NCBI GenBank assembly: GCA_034401795.1
Contig: CM067371.1
Coordinates: forward strand, 83,827,306 to 83,891,305
From: Chaetoderma sp. LZ-2023a
Lineage: Eukaryota; Mollusca; Caudofoveata; Chaetodermatida; Chaetodermatidae
Direction of reading: 5' to 3'
Length of the DNA stretch: 64,000 nucleotides
This document shows, piece by piece, positions 22,477 to 32,234 of this stretch; positions within the stretch are counted from its first letter, which is position 1; each line of letters begins with the position of its first letter. Position numbers and translations under genes: made by a program. The notes beneath the pieces were generated by a model that was given only the letters and a program-made list of their open reading frames with translations, did not search any database and was not told the DNA's origin.

Positions 22477-22888
22477 AATGTAATTTCCACTGTATCCATC
22501 CATCATATGACGTCATAATCAACTACGTGACGTATAGAATGGCATCGCAATCAATAACATCAGTATGACGTCATGAAAGACGTACATAAGTACGTCACGA
22601 ACGCGTAGTTGAAGACGGACTATGCGTTGTTGTACGAAGTGTATGTCTTTACTATTTAATAAATATCATGTTGAATATTTTGAAATTAATTTGACTGGGG
22701 CTGTTGCTGCCATTGGCAGCAACAGCACCCAGTCAAATTAGTTACAAAATATTCAACAGCTTAACTGTATAGCTTTCAGGAAATTGATAGTCAAAATATT
22801 CGGGGATCGATCTATCCCAACACGGCGAAGTGTTGGCGGAGCTTAGCTAGTGACGGGCGGGGCCTAGCTAAAACTAGAAAAGTCCATT
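22477..22888 (+). mobile_element. CRE-MITE, complete copy
   Basis: The order is: terminal block TAATTTCCACTG, two TGACGTCA sites (22508-22515 and 22566-22573) plus half sites, the word GTATGTCTTTACTATTTAAT, an 87-bp hairpin core (22671-22757, stem GAATATTTTGAAA/CTGTTGCTGCC), CGATCTATCCCAACAC, GGAGCTTAGCTAG, and the end block GCTAAAACTAGAAAAGTCCATT. The end is an imperfect inverted copy of the start. There is no coding capacity. Confidence 0.8.
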
Positions 22889-23472
22889 GTGTAATCAGAA
22901 ATAATTAATAGATAATAGATGGACTAGTTCCACGCTGATCATCCCAGTAAAACGTGTTCGGTTTGTAAAACTGGATTTGGTTTGTAAAACGGGATTCGGT
23001 GCATTGCAACAACTGTGATTAGGTAAGTAAAGTTAAATATTTTCCTTTATGTTGTTTGAAAACTTCAGCTTAGACTAAGCAAATATGGAACAGAATGCAC
23101 CTTTTCTATGATTTTTTAATGTTAGCTTCAAATGGGTTGTAGCCTAATAATGACGTGGTCATGATTTGATTTCGAAAGTAGTGAAGATTTCTCCCAACTT
23201 TTGACTTTCGCTTCAAATATCGTTCTACTAAAAGGTTGTTTTCAAGATATGTCATCAAGCACATATAGTTCGATCTATTCACTACACATATAACGTATAT
23301 ACCACACCTCTGGCTTCTCTATGAAATATCGAAAATCGCATATGAATGTGACAGCTATAGAGAAAATGAGTAAAACTGGATTAGGTTAATATTTGTAGAA
23401 AGTAAAACGGGATTCGGTAATGAGCAAAACGGGATCTGGTGTTTAGTAAAACGGGATTGTGTTTTTTAATTA

Positions 23473-23709
23473 ATGTTTTTCAAGGATGTGCTAGCTGTGC
23501 CTGTTAAATACCGTCGGTGGCATAAGTTTGCAGCAGGTGAGGTGAATCCATCATTAACAAAATATAATTCGAAACCGAAAGTAAATGCGGGAATACAAGT
23601 GCTGCCGCTGATATTAACACCACGTGACGCGCCGATGGATTTCCCACTTCCGTCTCCGTGTTTTCCGGAAGACGAACAAAATGGCCAAATCATTGATTCA
23701 CAACGCTGA
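23473..23709 (+). CDS. small hypothetical ORF beside the left inverted arm
   Basis: 78 residues starting MFFKDVLAVPVKYRRWHKF and ending EDEQNGQIIDSQR. No domain is recognised. Frames on the other strand are equally long, so coding status is uncertain. It lies within 15 bp of the iteron cluster that ends the left arm. Confidence 0.2.
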   Translation: MFFKDVLAVPVKYRRWHKFAAGEVNPSLTKYNSKPKVNAGIQVLPLILTPRDAPMDFPLPSPCFPEDEQNGQIIDSQR

Positions 23710-24229
23710 AATTCGGTGTTTGACGATCGCTGGGACGGTGATAGTATATCGGGTCATTGGTTGATAAACGCTCAGATGGTCTTGTATTTAGATAGTTAAA
23801 CGACGTAGGAGCCTATATATAACTTAGAGACCAATCTGAGATAGTGGAATTGCCCGACTATGCACCTTTAAATCGAAGAAGGATATATAATAGGGATGCG
23901 ATTTGGGGAAAACATTCACATGGTGATATTGATCTGTACACAATGTAAAGGCTTGTTCAACGAGCTTTCTAACTATATGTAGGGCCTATGAAAAGAGAAT
24001 CACTACAGGAACATTAAGTTCACACATGCGTGAAAGCATCACACTGAATGCCAAGTGACTGACTCGATGCAGATTGATAGCTGACAGCCTGTGTTCACTG
24101 CCAATAGCAATCATGACATCAGAATCACGTCTTAATATATGGATATGTATGAACCGTAATTCGATGCAGCTCAAATTGATACGGCCATATTAAAAAACCC
24201 ACCATTTTGATTGGACATCCGCGATACAA
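23710..24229. other. no gene seen
   Basis: Interior of the inverted-repeat structure. No match to other parts of the window was noticed. Confidence 0.35.
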
Positions 24230-26660
24230 CAATTTTGGACGGCCATCCGGGGGCAATAATTAAAATAATAGAATAACTCTCTTATGGAACTTTCCTAAAG
24301 ACGTTTTCCATGGAGGGGCCTGGCGGGCCCAAATGTGATCCTACGGAATGTAGAGCTGACGGTGTTTCTTGCTGGATGACGTATCCCGCACCGTGTGCCA
24401 GTTATTGTACATGCATAATTAATTATAACATTAGCCCACTGTTTTAATCTTGTATCAGTTGTATGACTATCTAATGGGCATCTCATGTTTCGTTCTGCTT
24501 CACTGTCCTGAGAGTGTGCTGCGTCGATGACCTGCCTGCGGAAACCTGTTTGCGGAAACCAGCTTGTGGAAACCTGCATGCGCAAATCTTCCCTGCATCA
24601 AAGATCGTGCCATCTCGTGCTATTTACATGTTAGCGCATCAATTTCAGTGACTCCCGAACCTTTACCGTACCCATGACCAATAGGTACTCAAGTAACTAT
24701 ACTATTGAACATTTAATTATTTCCGTACTTGGTACTGATGACAAATAGGTACCTCACCGGTCCTAGCACCGCATTATTATATTTTCTGTTTCTTACTGTA
24801 GATATTATCTTTATTTACTGTAGGCGCTTCAACTAACAGCACCATAAGGTCTAGTGATCTGTGATACACACTGTTCTCATCGTATTAGTTAGTTGTGTAT
24901 ATGGCAAGTGGGCAATCTAGTCAATATGTTTTGTTTATTTATCAAAACTCTAGAACGCAGTACGCTAGGTAATACTATAAAGCAACATTATATATCCGCA
25001 TCACTATTCCCCCAACACCAATTTTACACTGAGGTCGCTGTTCATGCTCTATTTGTTTGTGCCTGACACGTTACCGACTGAACCTGGCTATTCAGCTCGA
25101 TAGGATAGGTTTAAAGTGGTTAGGGACAATTTCTCCTCGAGAGACTCATAGTGTACGCCTCTTTTCCGGCTGTTGTGGTAACATATCCCCATTGTTTGGA
25201 TTCCCATCGACACATTAGCAAGATCCGACCCTGGGAAACTATCGGAGGTTTTTGAGCGGTGATAGTTAAAGTGCTGATTTACATACACGTCCCCCGTATC
25301 TTCGGATACTAGTAGGTTAGGATCCCCGCCAAAGTAGGAAGCACTGTGAAATACTATTATTTAAATATGTTGTGATACCGGCCTGCAGTGCATCTCTGGC
25401 CATTCTGGAAAATAACCCTAACGATAGGTTAAATGTTAACTCCGTAGTACGCGGTGACGGACGAGATGCGGATCTCCATCCAATTCGTTGTAGTGTCAGG
25501 GTGAGGTCTTAGAACCCACCACGCCCTCACGGGAAGGACGCTAGCGGTGGATATCCGTCTCTCCATCCCCCACCATAAATGACATGCCACTTTCCAAAAA
25601 TTGCTTATGTGAACTGTGAAACTTATCCTGGTGATGTTATATGTGGTTGCGGGACAGGGTAACCGGATCGTTATTTTATTCGGGAGCCTTGCTCTGTAAC
25701 ACGTATGCCCGCTATCCCTTGGAGGTAGATGCTATGCGGGGTAATCTACGGGAAGCTGAGTATCTTCGCCCAACGGATAACTGTATCAAAAGTTAGGTAG
25801 GAATCCCTGCCATGTGCGGCCAAAGCTTGTTTTCGTTACTAATAACTAATAGGTAGGTTAGAATGTAGCAGAAGGCCCGCATAAATAAAGCGGTAACCAC
25901 CAATGCAGTGACTTTGGAACTACATAAGACGGTGACCTGGGAATTCTTTGGAAATCGTTCGTCCCATCTTCACGTAAACCAGTGTGCATCACATTAATTA
26001 CGGCTCCACTAGGATTTTCAGCACTAAGCGTTGTCTGTTTGAACAAAAGAGTGGCCCTTTTTACCAAATCTTTTCCTCCGATTCCGCACTGAAGGCATTT
26101 GCCTGTGATATAGGCCCGCGCGAGGCACTTTCCTCTCGCAACAATATTTTCTTTGTATGTATGTTAGGGGTATACTAGTATATATTAAACTAACCAGTGC
26201 CCTCATAGCGATGCTCTCTTACAGGGATACCTCTGCGGATTTAAGGATATGTGGTGTTACCTCCAGCGAAGCCACGTAGAAAGAACACCGGATGGCTCTA
26301 TGTTGTGTATTATTGTGCTCATTACTGTCAAACGAGTGCAATTGTTTGTACAGTATATATTGAATTTGTGACTGTTTAATTATTAGCATCTTGTCCGTTA
26401 ATCTAAATTATTATGGACTGTCATACTGGTGAGACAAATAGTTGGGACGACACCGTGTGGTTCAATCTCGGCGGCAATGGTCGCATGGCCCCCACTGGAA
26501 CATCAGTGTTCCACCGGCTCTAGAGGCCACTCTTTGTACTTTTCTGAGGGACATGATACGGGATCCGCAACCCCGAGAACTGCAGCTAGCCAGTACTCCT
26601 GCACATCATGCACTTCCGGTGCAACGCAGTGGAGCGACTTAGCGGACCAGCGCACCCCCC
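24230..26660 (+). repeat. unclassified large repeat, copy A (near full length)
   Basis: The 5' half (to about 25490) matches copy B, the whole matches copy C in reverse, and the last 0.5 kb matches copy D. It contains internal TTTCCGCAAAC / CTTGTGGAAACC words near 24550 and ends in a pure C run (26647-26663). No protein family is recognised in any frame. A long non-coding terminal repeat of a large element would fit, but the class is not decided. Confidence 0.8.
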
Positions 26661-26663
26661 CCC
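26647..26663. repeat. poly-C run
   Basis: About 16 C in a row. A similar run lies at 27231-27245. Both are prone to length error in assembly. Confidence 0.8.
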
Positions 26664-26674
26664 CCCCCCGTGAA

Positions 26675-27115
26675 CTACATTATCATCCAGAAACCAATTT
26701 TCAAGATGGCTGGATCATCGTCGATTTCGATATGTCTTTTTCCAGACACCCGATGAAGTCTCAAAGTGATCAAATAAACGTTAAAGGAGCTATCATCTGG
26801 AAACCAATTGTCAAGATGACCGCCTGTGATTGTGGCCATCTTGGATATCAGATCATGGTCAATTTCGATAAGTTTCTTCCTCAGACCTACTCGCATCATC
26901 CTATGAACTTTAAAGCGGATCCGATAAATGGTAATGGTGTTATCGTCCAATAACCAATTAGAAATAAAACTTTCAAGATGGCCACCGATTATTGTCGATT
27001 TCGATAGATTTCTTCTCCAGACTTAGTCCAAGCACCATATGAAGTTTAAAAGCGATCTGATAACTCGTAACGGAATTATCATCTGGAACTCGATTTTCAG
27101 TCACTCCAGCGGAAA
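26675..27115. repeat. tandem array, about three units of 140-160 bp
   Basis: Units start with ATCATCYGGAAACCAATTTT and continue with CAAGATGGC, then GTCGATTTCGATA and GATGAAGTYT-like words (starts near 26680, 26791 and 26940, with a fourth start at 27078). The CAAGATGGC word also marks each unit of the array at 49.8-51.4 kb, so the two may be related. Confidence 0.6.
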
Positions 27116-27535
27116 TTTACTAAAATCGTCTTCTCTTTGCCTTTCAAATAGACATTCAAATAGCAAATATTTTAATCTTCTTGACCAAATGTAACCAGTA
27201 GTGTTTCCCTAGACAGTCACAATTTGCCTGACCCCCCCCCCCCCCATGGCCGACCCTGAGGTTTGTATCGCTATAATAAAGCAAACAGTTACACTAAATT
27301 TACCAACCACAACCCCTGCCATTTATGCTAAGTATGCAATTAAGTCACTAGATTCCATGATTCCTTTATTTACTAGGGTTTCCAAGATGCAAGCCAGAAC
27401 TTAATTGACAGAATTTGCACGTGACTAGTAGACGTGCAATGTAAGAATGTCGCTTCACATACATGTTACTAAAATGTTACTTATCAAAATAGATGAACAC
27501 AAGTATTTTTGCCTGAATTGTGTGTTAAGAAACTA
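27116..27535. other. no gene seen
   Basis: AT-rich, with a C run at 27231-27245. Confidence 0.4.
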
Positions 27536-27698
27536 CATCCCGGTTTACTCATCCACTCTCGTGAACTGAATGTAGTTTTACTCAAAACCAAAAACAGTTT
27601 TACGATGACCGAATCCCGTTTACTCATTTTCTCTATAGCTGTCACACTCATATGCGATTTTCGATATTTTATAGAGAAGCCAGAGGTGTGGTATGTAC

Positions 27699-27721
27699 CA
27701 TATATATATATATATATATAG
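27699..27721. repeat. (TA)n microsatellite
   Basis: About 11 TA units inside the right inverted arm. The left arm lacks the expansion. Confidence 0.9.
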
Positions 27722-28152
27722 ATCGAACTATACGTACTTGATGACATATTTTGAAAACAATCTTTTGATAGAAAGATCTTTGAGGAGAAAGCAAAAACCT
27801 GAGAGAAATCTGCACTACATTCGAAATCAAATCATGACCAAGTCATTATTACAACACCTTTGAAGCTAAAATTGAAACATCATGGAAAGGATGCATTCTG
27901 TTTCATATCTGTTTAGCCTAAGCTGAAGTTTTCAAACAGGCTAAAAGAAAATATTTTAACTTTATAATCACTGTTGTTGCAATGTACCGAATCCGGTTTT
28001 ACAAACCAAATCTCGTTTTACAAACCGAAAGCGGTTTACTGGGATGATCAGCGTGAGTTCTAGCACAGGCTAAATCAAAGTAGTCCTATGTCTAAGAGAA
28101 CAGGATGAATTGTTTAGTTTGCTCATTCATAACGAGTAGCAATCTCAATAGT

Positions 28153-28227
28153 AGGGGTGCCTTGGATGGGGGATGCGGGTGTGGGGGTGTGGGTGGGGTG
28201 GGGTGGGGGTGGGTGGGTGGGGGTGTC
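28153..28227 (+). repeat. G-rich tract, quadruplex-prone
   Basis: More than ten runs of three or more G in 75 bp, separated by single T or short spacers (GGGTGGGTGGGTGGGGG near the end). It lies directly against the end of the next CRE-MITE. Confidence 0.85.
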
Positions 28228-28615
28228 CATTTCGAGCTATGCTCCACCCATTTGTAGTTAAGCTCCGCCCACGTTTTGCGCGTGTTTGGATAGATTTACA
28301 TACTTTGAACCCTGAATGTGTTGTCAGAGATCCTATGGCGCCCAGATAAAATTAGTTTCGAAACATTCAATAGAATGTTTATTAAATAGGATTTACTATA
28401 TAGCCTAATAAACATTATGTTGGATATTTTGAAACTAATTTATCTGGTCGCTGTTGCTGATAGGATCTCTTTGTGTACATATTCAGGATTCAAAACATTG
28501 ATCTATATACTATGAATCAAAGTATATATAAATCTATCCAAACACGAATTATGTGTACACATGGCCCAACGTGTGACGTAATTGATTATGACATCATATG
28601 TTTGAGTGACAGATC
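28228..28615 (-). mobile_element. CRE-MITE, diverged copy
   Basis: In reverse orientation: GAGCTATGCTCCACCC, TTAAGCTCCGCCCACG, CGTGTTTGGATAGAT, two partial hairpin cores (TTAGTTTCGAAACATTCAA near 28350 and GGATATTTTGAAACTAATTT near 28422), then GTGACGTAATTGATTATGACATCAT. The core is duplicated or rearranged relative to other copies. Confidence 0.65.
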
Positions 28616-28659
28616 GGATCCATCCCTTGCCCTCAAAGTTTGATAAAGATACGACAGGA

Positions 28660-28746
28660 GTGAGTTCAGGAAGGAAAATGTTCGGCGAACGTTCACTTAT
28701 TTATGTTCGCTGTTCGTCGCGAACTATATTCGCCTTCCTGAACGAG
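28660..28746. repeat. imperfect palindrome
   Basis: GTTCAGGAAGGAAAATGTTCG faces CGAACTATATTCGCCTTCCTGAAC across a short loop. It may be a small MITE. Confidence 0.5.
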
Positions 28747-28917
28747 TTGTCATGCGTAACTTCGACGAGCATTCCTTTACGACGTCACATGATAGTTTTG
28801 AGGGTTAACTTTTTGTCAGATCCGAAGCATTATATGATGTCATATTTATTACGTCATAATGAATATCGGGGTCTCAGAAACAATCCACAAGCATACACAT
28901 ATTGTACATGTATATAT

Positions 28918-29157
28918 ATATTTTTTTTTTCTTTTTTTTTTTTAAAGTTTATTAACGCACTGGCAACGTGCGGCTTCAATTTCTATGTGTTAACTTAGCT
29001 GACAGTCATGCACCCATTTGTTTAATTTGTTGTTCATCATCTCCCAGTCGGGGGATCAAACCGCCATTCTGCAACTCCGCATAGCATCAGCAACCAGACG
29101 TCTTTCCACTGGACCACCGCGCCAAGACTGGTAGTCAAGGTTTGGCCAACCAGCTTT
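28918..29157 (-). mobile_element. tRNA-derived SINE
   Basis: On the minus strand an A box (TGGTCCAGTGG, 29116-29106) and a B box (GGTTTGATCCC, 29062-29052) lie about 43 bp apart, as in RNA polymerase III promoters of tRNA-derived SINEs. They are followed by a tRNA-unrelated body (GCATGACTGTCAGCTAAGTT) and an A-rich end, seen as the T run at 28918-28943 on the + strand. A second, truncated copy of the body lies at 29279-29404. Confidence 0.8.
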
Positions 29158-29278
29158 CACATGTCTGATATACTGACACACTGACGATTCATATGTGACT
29201 ATCTGTGGATGCACCTGCCACTATTCAATCCTAGGCTTTTACGCCTATTGTACTCTGACTCCAGCACGGCTCTGGCAG

Positions 29279-29404
29279 TATATGTATTTTTATTTTTTTA
29301 AATTTATTGATGCACTGGCAACGTGCGGATTCAATTTCTATGCGCTAACTTAGCCGACAGTCATGCACACATTAGTTTAATTTGTTGATCACCATCTCCC
29401 GGTC
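29279..29404 (-). mobile_element. SINE body fragment (tRNA head missing)
   Basis: Matches the body of the SINE at 28918-29157: TTTATTGATGCACTGGCAACG, CTAACTTAGCCGACAGTCATG, ACCATCTCCCGGTCGG. It stops where the B box would begin and runs into a TATG repeat. Confidence 0.8.
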
Positions 29405-29437
29405 GGTATGTATGTATGTATCTATGTATGTATTTCT
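29404..29437. repeat. (TATG)n microsatellite
   Basis: About eight TATG/TATC units at the broken end of the SINE fragment. Confidence 0.85.
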
Positions 29438-29546
29438 CGTGGGGTAGAAAGATTGAAGAAACACTAACTATTCTGAGAAAATGAGGCTACAGATATGTGC
29501 CTGGAATATTGAAGGCTTGGCCTCAAGAGATAAGGCTGATGACCCT

Positions 29547-30074
29547 GGTCAAGTTCGACTCGCAAACCATAATCATTTCATGGTTTACTGAACATGCGCA
29601 GTCACTATGCCAAGCCGACCGCTGAATATTTAACTATAGTTCATTGGTACCCGGTTCCACATTGAATTACTATTGCCGAAAATATGGAACCGGGTACCAG
29701 TCTCCACTAACCCTTTCTGTCGCCTGTTTTGATGACCTACGAAAATGGGTTATTTTTGTCCACTAAGACGTCAAAAAGCGTCCATATGCCATAAGATGGG
29801 AATGAATAGGGGCTTGGGAACATTGACATACAATGGAAAGGCATAATTCCATCAAACCTAAGTTTTTTAGTGAAATATTTACACTTTTATATGCATTTAT
29901 TCATGGCAAGCGATCGGTGTCCGCCATTTGGAAATTTACGCAAATATCACACCAACCATCTAAACCGAGCTCGGGTGCTCGGTTGACTATAGTTGACTAG
30001 CTAGTTAACTATTTCAAGTTCGACTGGTTTTCTAGTTAGCTATAGCTAACTATGGTTAGGAGTCGAACGTGACC
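29547..30074. mobile_element. MITE inserted in the LINE endonuclease
   Basis: Inverted ends GGTCAAGTTCGACTC-CAAACCATA and TATGGTTAGGAGTCGAACGTGACC delimit about 528 bp. The LINE reading resumes beyond it. An internal hairpin GGTACCCGGTTCCA ... TGGAACCGGGTACC lies near 29649-29699, and a TAGTTAACTA-rich palindromic stretch near 29985-30050. GACCCT occurs on both sides, but the exact target duplication cannot be fixed by eye. Confidence 0.65.
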
Positions 30075-30566
30075 CTAGTCTTCCTAGATAGCGTCTGTAA
30101 GTGTGACATCATTGGACTCTGTGAAACGTGAACAATTAAGATACCCTAAATACAAAGCTTTCTATCCCCGGCTAGGACTACCTCCATTTATATAGGCTAA
30201 AGCGTAAATCAAGAGGCCAAAACAGCGGAGGCATCATTATATATTTTAAAACATGTCTACAGGCAGCCATTGCCCAGCTCACAAGCCAAAGCACTGACTT
30301 ATCATGGGCTAAGCGGGATAAAGATTTCTTTAGTCTTGCAAAACAATATCCTGCTCTGTATGCGCTACGTAACACTTCAGAATTATAGCTGAAGAAACTG
30401 AGACAGGTCTTCAGCAGTGCCTGGACAATCTAAAGATATTCTGTGATAACACCCTCCTGACTGTAAACCTAGATAAAACGCAGACTCGTTTTTAATAAAA
30501 GTGGAAGAGTAGATAAAAAAACACCTCAAGTTTACTCTCGGGGAAAACCAGCTAAACGCAACTGAT

Positions 30567-32234
30567 ATATACACCTGTGCAAAAGTTAAGCACCACCCTA
30601 TTTTTACGCACATGCGAGGGTATATTCATGTGCTATGAAGAAAGCAATAGCATAAACATTTATGTACCCATCCATCTTAGTGCAAGAGGTAATAATGCAA
30701 CTAGAGGAATGCTGATTATGATGGTGGGGAAACACTGTATGTTTTTGTTTGAACTTGAAAACGAGGCCTGAATATGGTTACGTTGACACAACTGACAACT
30801 ATTGCCCTACAGTTGACACACGTGGCTAGATTGTCATTAATGGTGTCTGAAAACGAAGTTTAACATCTGTGCACGAGTTTGAGACTGTCATTATTAATAC
30901 CGGGTATATCCACCTTGTGCCTGGATGACGGCCTGGACACGACGTCTCATGCTGGTCACCAACCGACTGATACGCCATTGTGGTATTCGTTGCCATTCAA
31001 GATGGAGTGCGTCTGTTAATTCCTGTAGGTTCTGCACAGGAGGATCCCTCATTCTCACCATGTTTCCAAGAATGTCCCAGATATGCTCAATAGGGTTCAT
31101 GTCAGGGCTCCTTGCTGGCCATGGTAGGGTTTCGATGGCATTCTGGCGGAGGTATTCATGCACAGCTCTAGCACGATGTGGTCGGGCGTTGTCATCCATG
31201 AATATAGGGTGGGTTCCAGGTGCATGATTTACAAAATGAGGGACCACAACTCTATCCAGTATGGAATCTTGATATTTTTGTCCATTTAGTGTTCCAGGTA
31301 CAGTCAACAGATCCAGCTTACAATCAAATGAGATGCACCCCCATATCATAACGGAACCTCCACCAAATGGAACTTCTTCCATGATGTTACGTTGGTCGTA
31401 CGCCGTGCGTCTGGACCTCCATACACGAGTTCGACCATCTGTGGCATGAAGCAGGAACCGACTTTCATCGGACCAGTGTACCCGTCTCCAGGATCTCATG
31501 TTCCAGTGTCTTCTTTCGTTGCACCACCTCAGACGCTCCTCTTTGTGGTGTGCAGTGAGGAGAGGACGTCTGACAGGTCTCCTAGCTTTCATGCCAGCAG
31601 CATACAGTCTCCTTTTGACGGTAGACATTGACACTCTATTGCGCGTTTCCCATTGCTGGCTGAGCACTCTGCTGTTGGTGAATGGAGATCTAACAAGGCG
31701 TACTAGGGCTCGATCATCACGGGCAGTAGTCTTCTTCGGTCTTCCAGATCTAGGCCTGTCCTTCACCTCGTTAGTTTGCCCATGTTTTGCAATCAAACGA
31801 CTGATTACAGTATGGTTAATGTTCAGCTGTCTGCCAATCTCTCTGGATGACATACCAGTGGTATGCATGCCTATGATTTGCCATTTCACACGATCACTTA
31901 ACCTTCGTCTTGCCATAGCGGTTCACAATCAAGAGCTAATTCTCTCTGTACAAATAAACCACGGTCATGAACACAAAATTCCTAATCTTGTCGCCTAAAT
32001 CTGTATGTAATGTTCTACACCTCAAACTGGACTTTTACATAACTGAGCACGTGTGCTGTTTCCCGCCACGCACGGACATCAAGCGGCGTGAAGTCATGCA
32101 TGCATGTGCATTTCGTACTTGGAATTATGTCAGCTAACGCGGGGACAAAAAGTATGGCAGCCTAGTTGTACCATCATGTTTCTACGTTCTATTGTTTTTG
32201 CTGGTGCTTAACTTTTGCACAGGTGTATATATTG
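30567..32234 (-). mobile_element. complete Tc1-type DNA transposon
   Basis: About 1.67 kb with inverted repeats of about 30 bp that look identical (ACACCTGTGCAAAAGTTAAG at 30571; the complement ends at 32225), set in TA-rich ends as expected for TA target duplication. It carries one uninterrupted transposase gene and lies inside the LINE's reverse-transcriptase region. Identical ends and an intact gene point to a recent insertion. Confidence 0.92.
30894..31916 (-). CDS. Tc1-family transposase, intact
   Basis: 340 residues, the usual Tc1 length, from ATG at 31916 to the stop at 30894. Residues about 1-50 form the first helix-turn-helix (SREIGRQLNINHTVISRLI). Residues 54-62 hold an AT-hook-like RPRSGRPKK, and 70-115 the second helix-turn-helix. 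The catalytic triad is D150 (HWSDES), D242 (MDDNARPH) and E277 (NPIEHIWD), with 34 residues between the last two, so DD34E. GGSVMIWG (186-193) is the expected conserved box. The enzyme cuts and pastes the element at TA sites, acting in the nucleus on the terminal repeats. The coding strand is opposite to the host LINE. All expected residues are present, so activity is possible but unproven. Confidence 0.95.
   Translation of the reverse strand: MARRRLSDRVKWQIIGMHTTGMSSREIGRQLNINHTVISRLIAKHGQTNEVKDRPRSGRPKKTTARDDRALVRLVRSPFTNSRVLSQQWETRNRVSMSTVKRRLYAAGMKARRPVRRPLLTAHHKEERLRWCNERRHWNMRSWRRVHWSDESRFLLHATDGRTRVWRSRRTAYDQRNIMEEVPFGGGSVMIWGCISFDCKLDLLTVPGTLNGQKYQDSILDRVVVPHFVNHAPGTHPIFMDDNARPHRARAVHEYLRQNAIETLPWPARSPDMNPIEHIWDILGNMVRMRDPPVQNLQELTDALHLEWQRIPQWRISRLVTSMRRRVQAVIQAQGGYTRY

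Larger units (their letters stand above)
22931..28055. mobile_element. 5.1-kb structure bounded by 0.5-kb inverted repeats with iterons
   Basis: The arms 22931-23462 and 27536-28055 are inverted copies. The outer ends read CACGCTGATCATCCCAG and CTGGGATGATCAGCGTG. Inside are shared words for AATGTTAGCTTCAAA, CATGATTTGATTTCGAA, CACACCTCTGGCTTCTCTAT and AGCTATAGAGAAAATGAG. Both borders of each arm carry clusters of a 16-20-bp iteron close to GTAAAACGGGATTCGGT (about seven in the left arm and a similar number, less regular, in the right). The interior holds a small ORF next to the left arm, repeat copy A and a short tandem array. The layout resembles a DNA transposon with long terminal inverted repeats and iterated binding sites. 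No transposase was found and no target duplication could be confirmed. Confidence 0.55.

Noticed and set aside
30925-31998. + strand frames across the Tc1 element
   Set aside because: Shadows of the intact minus-strand transposase.
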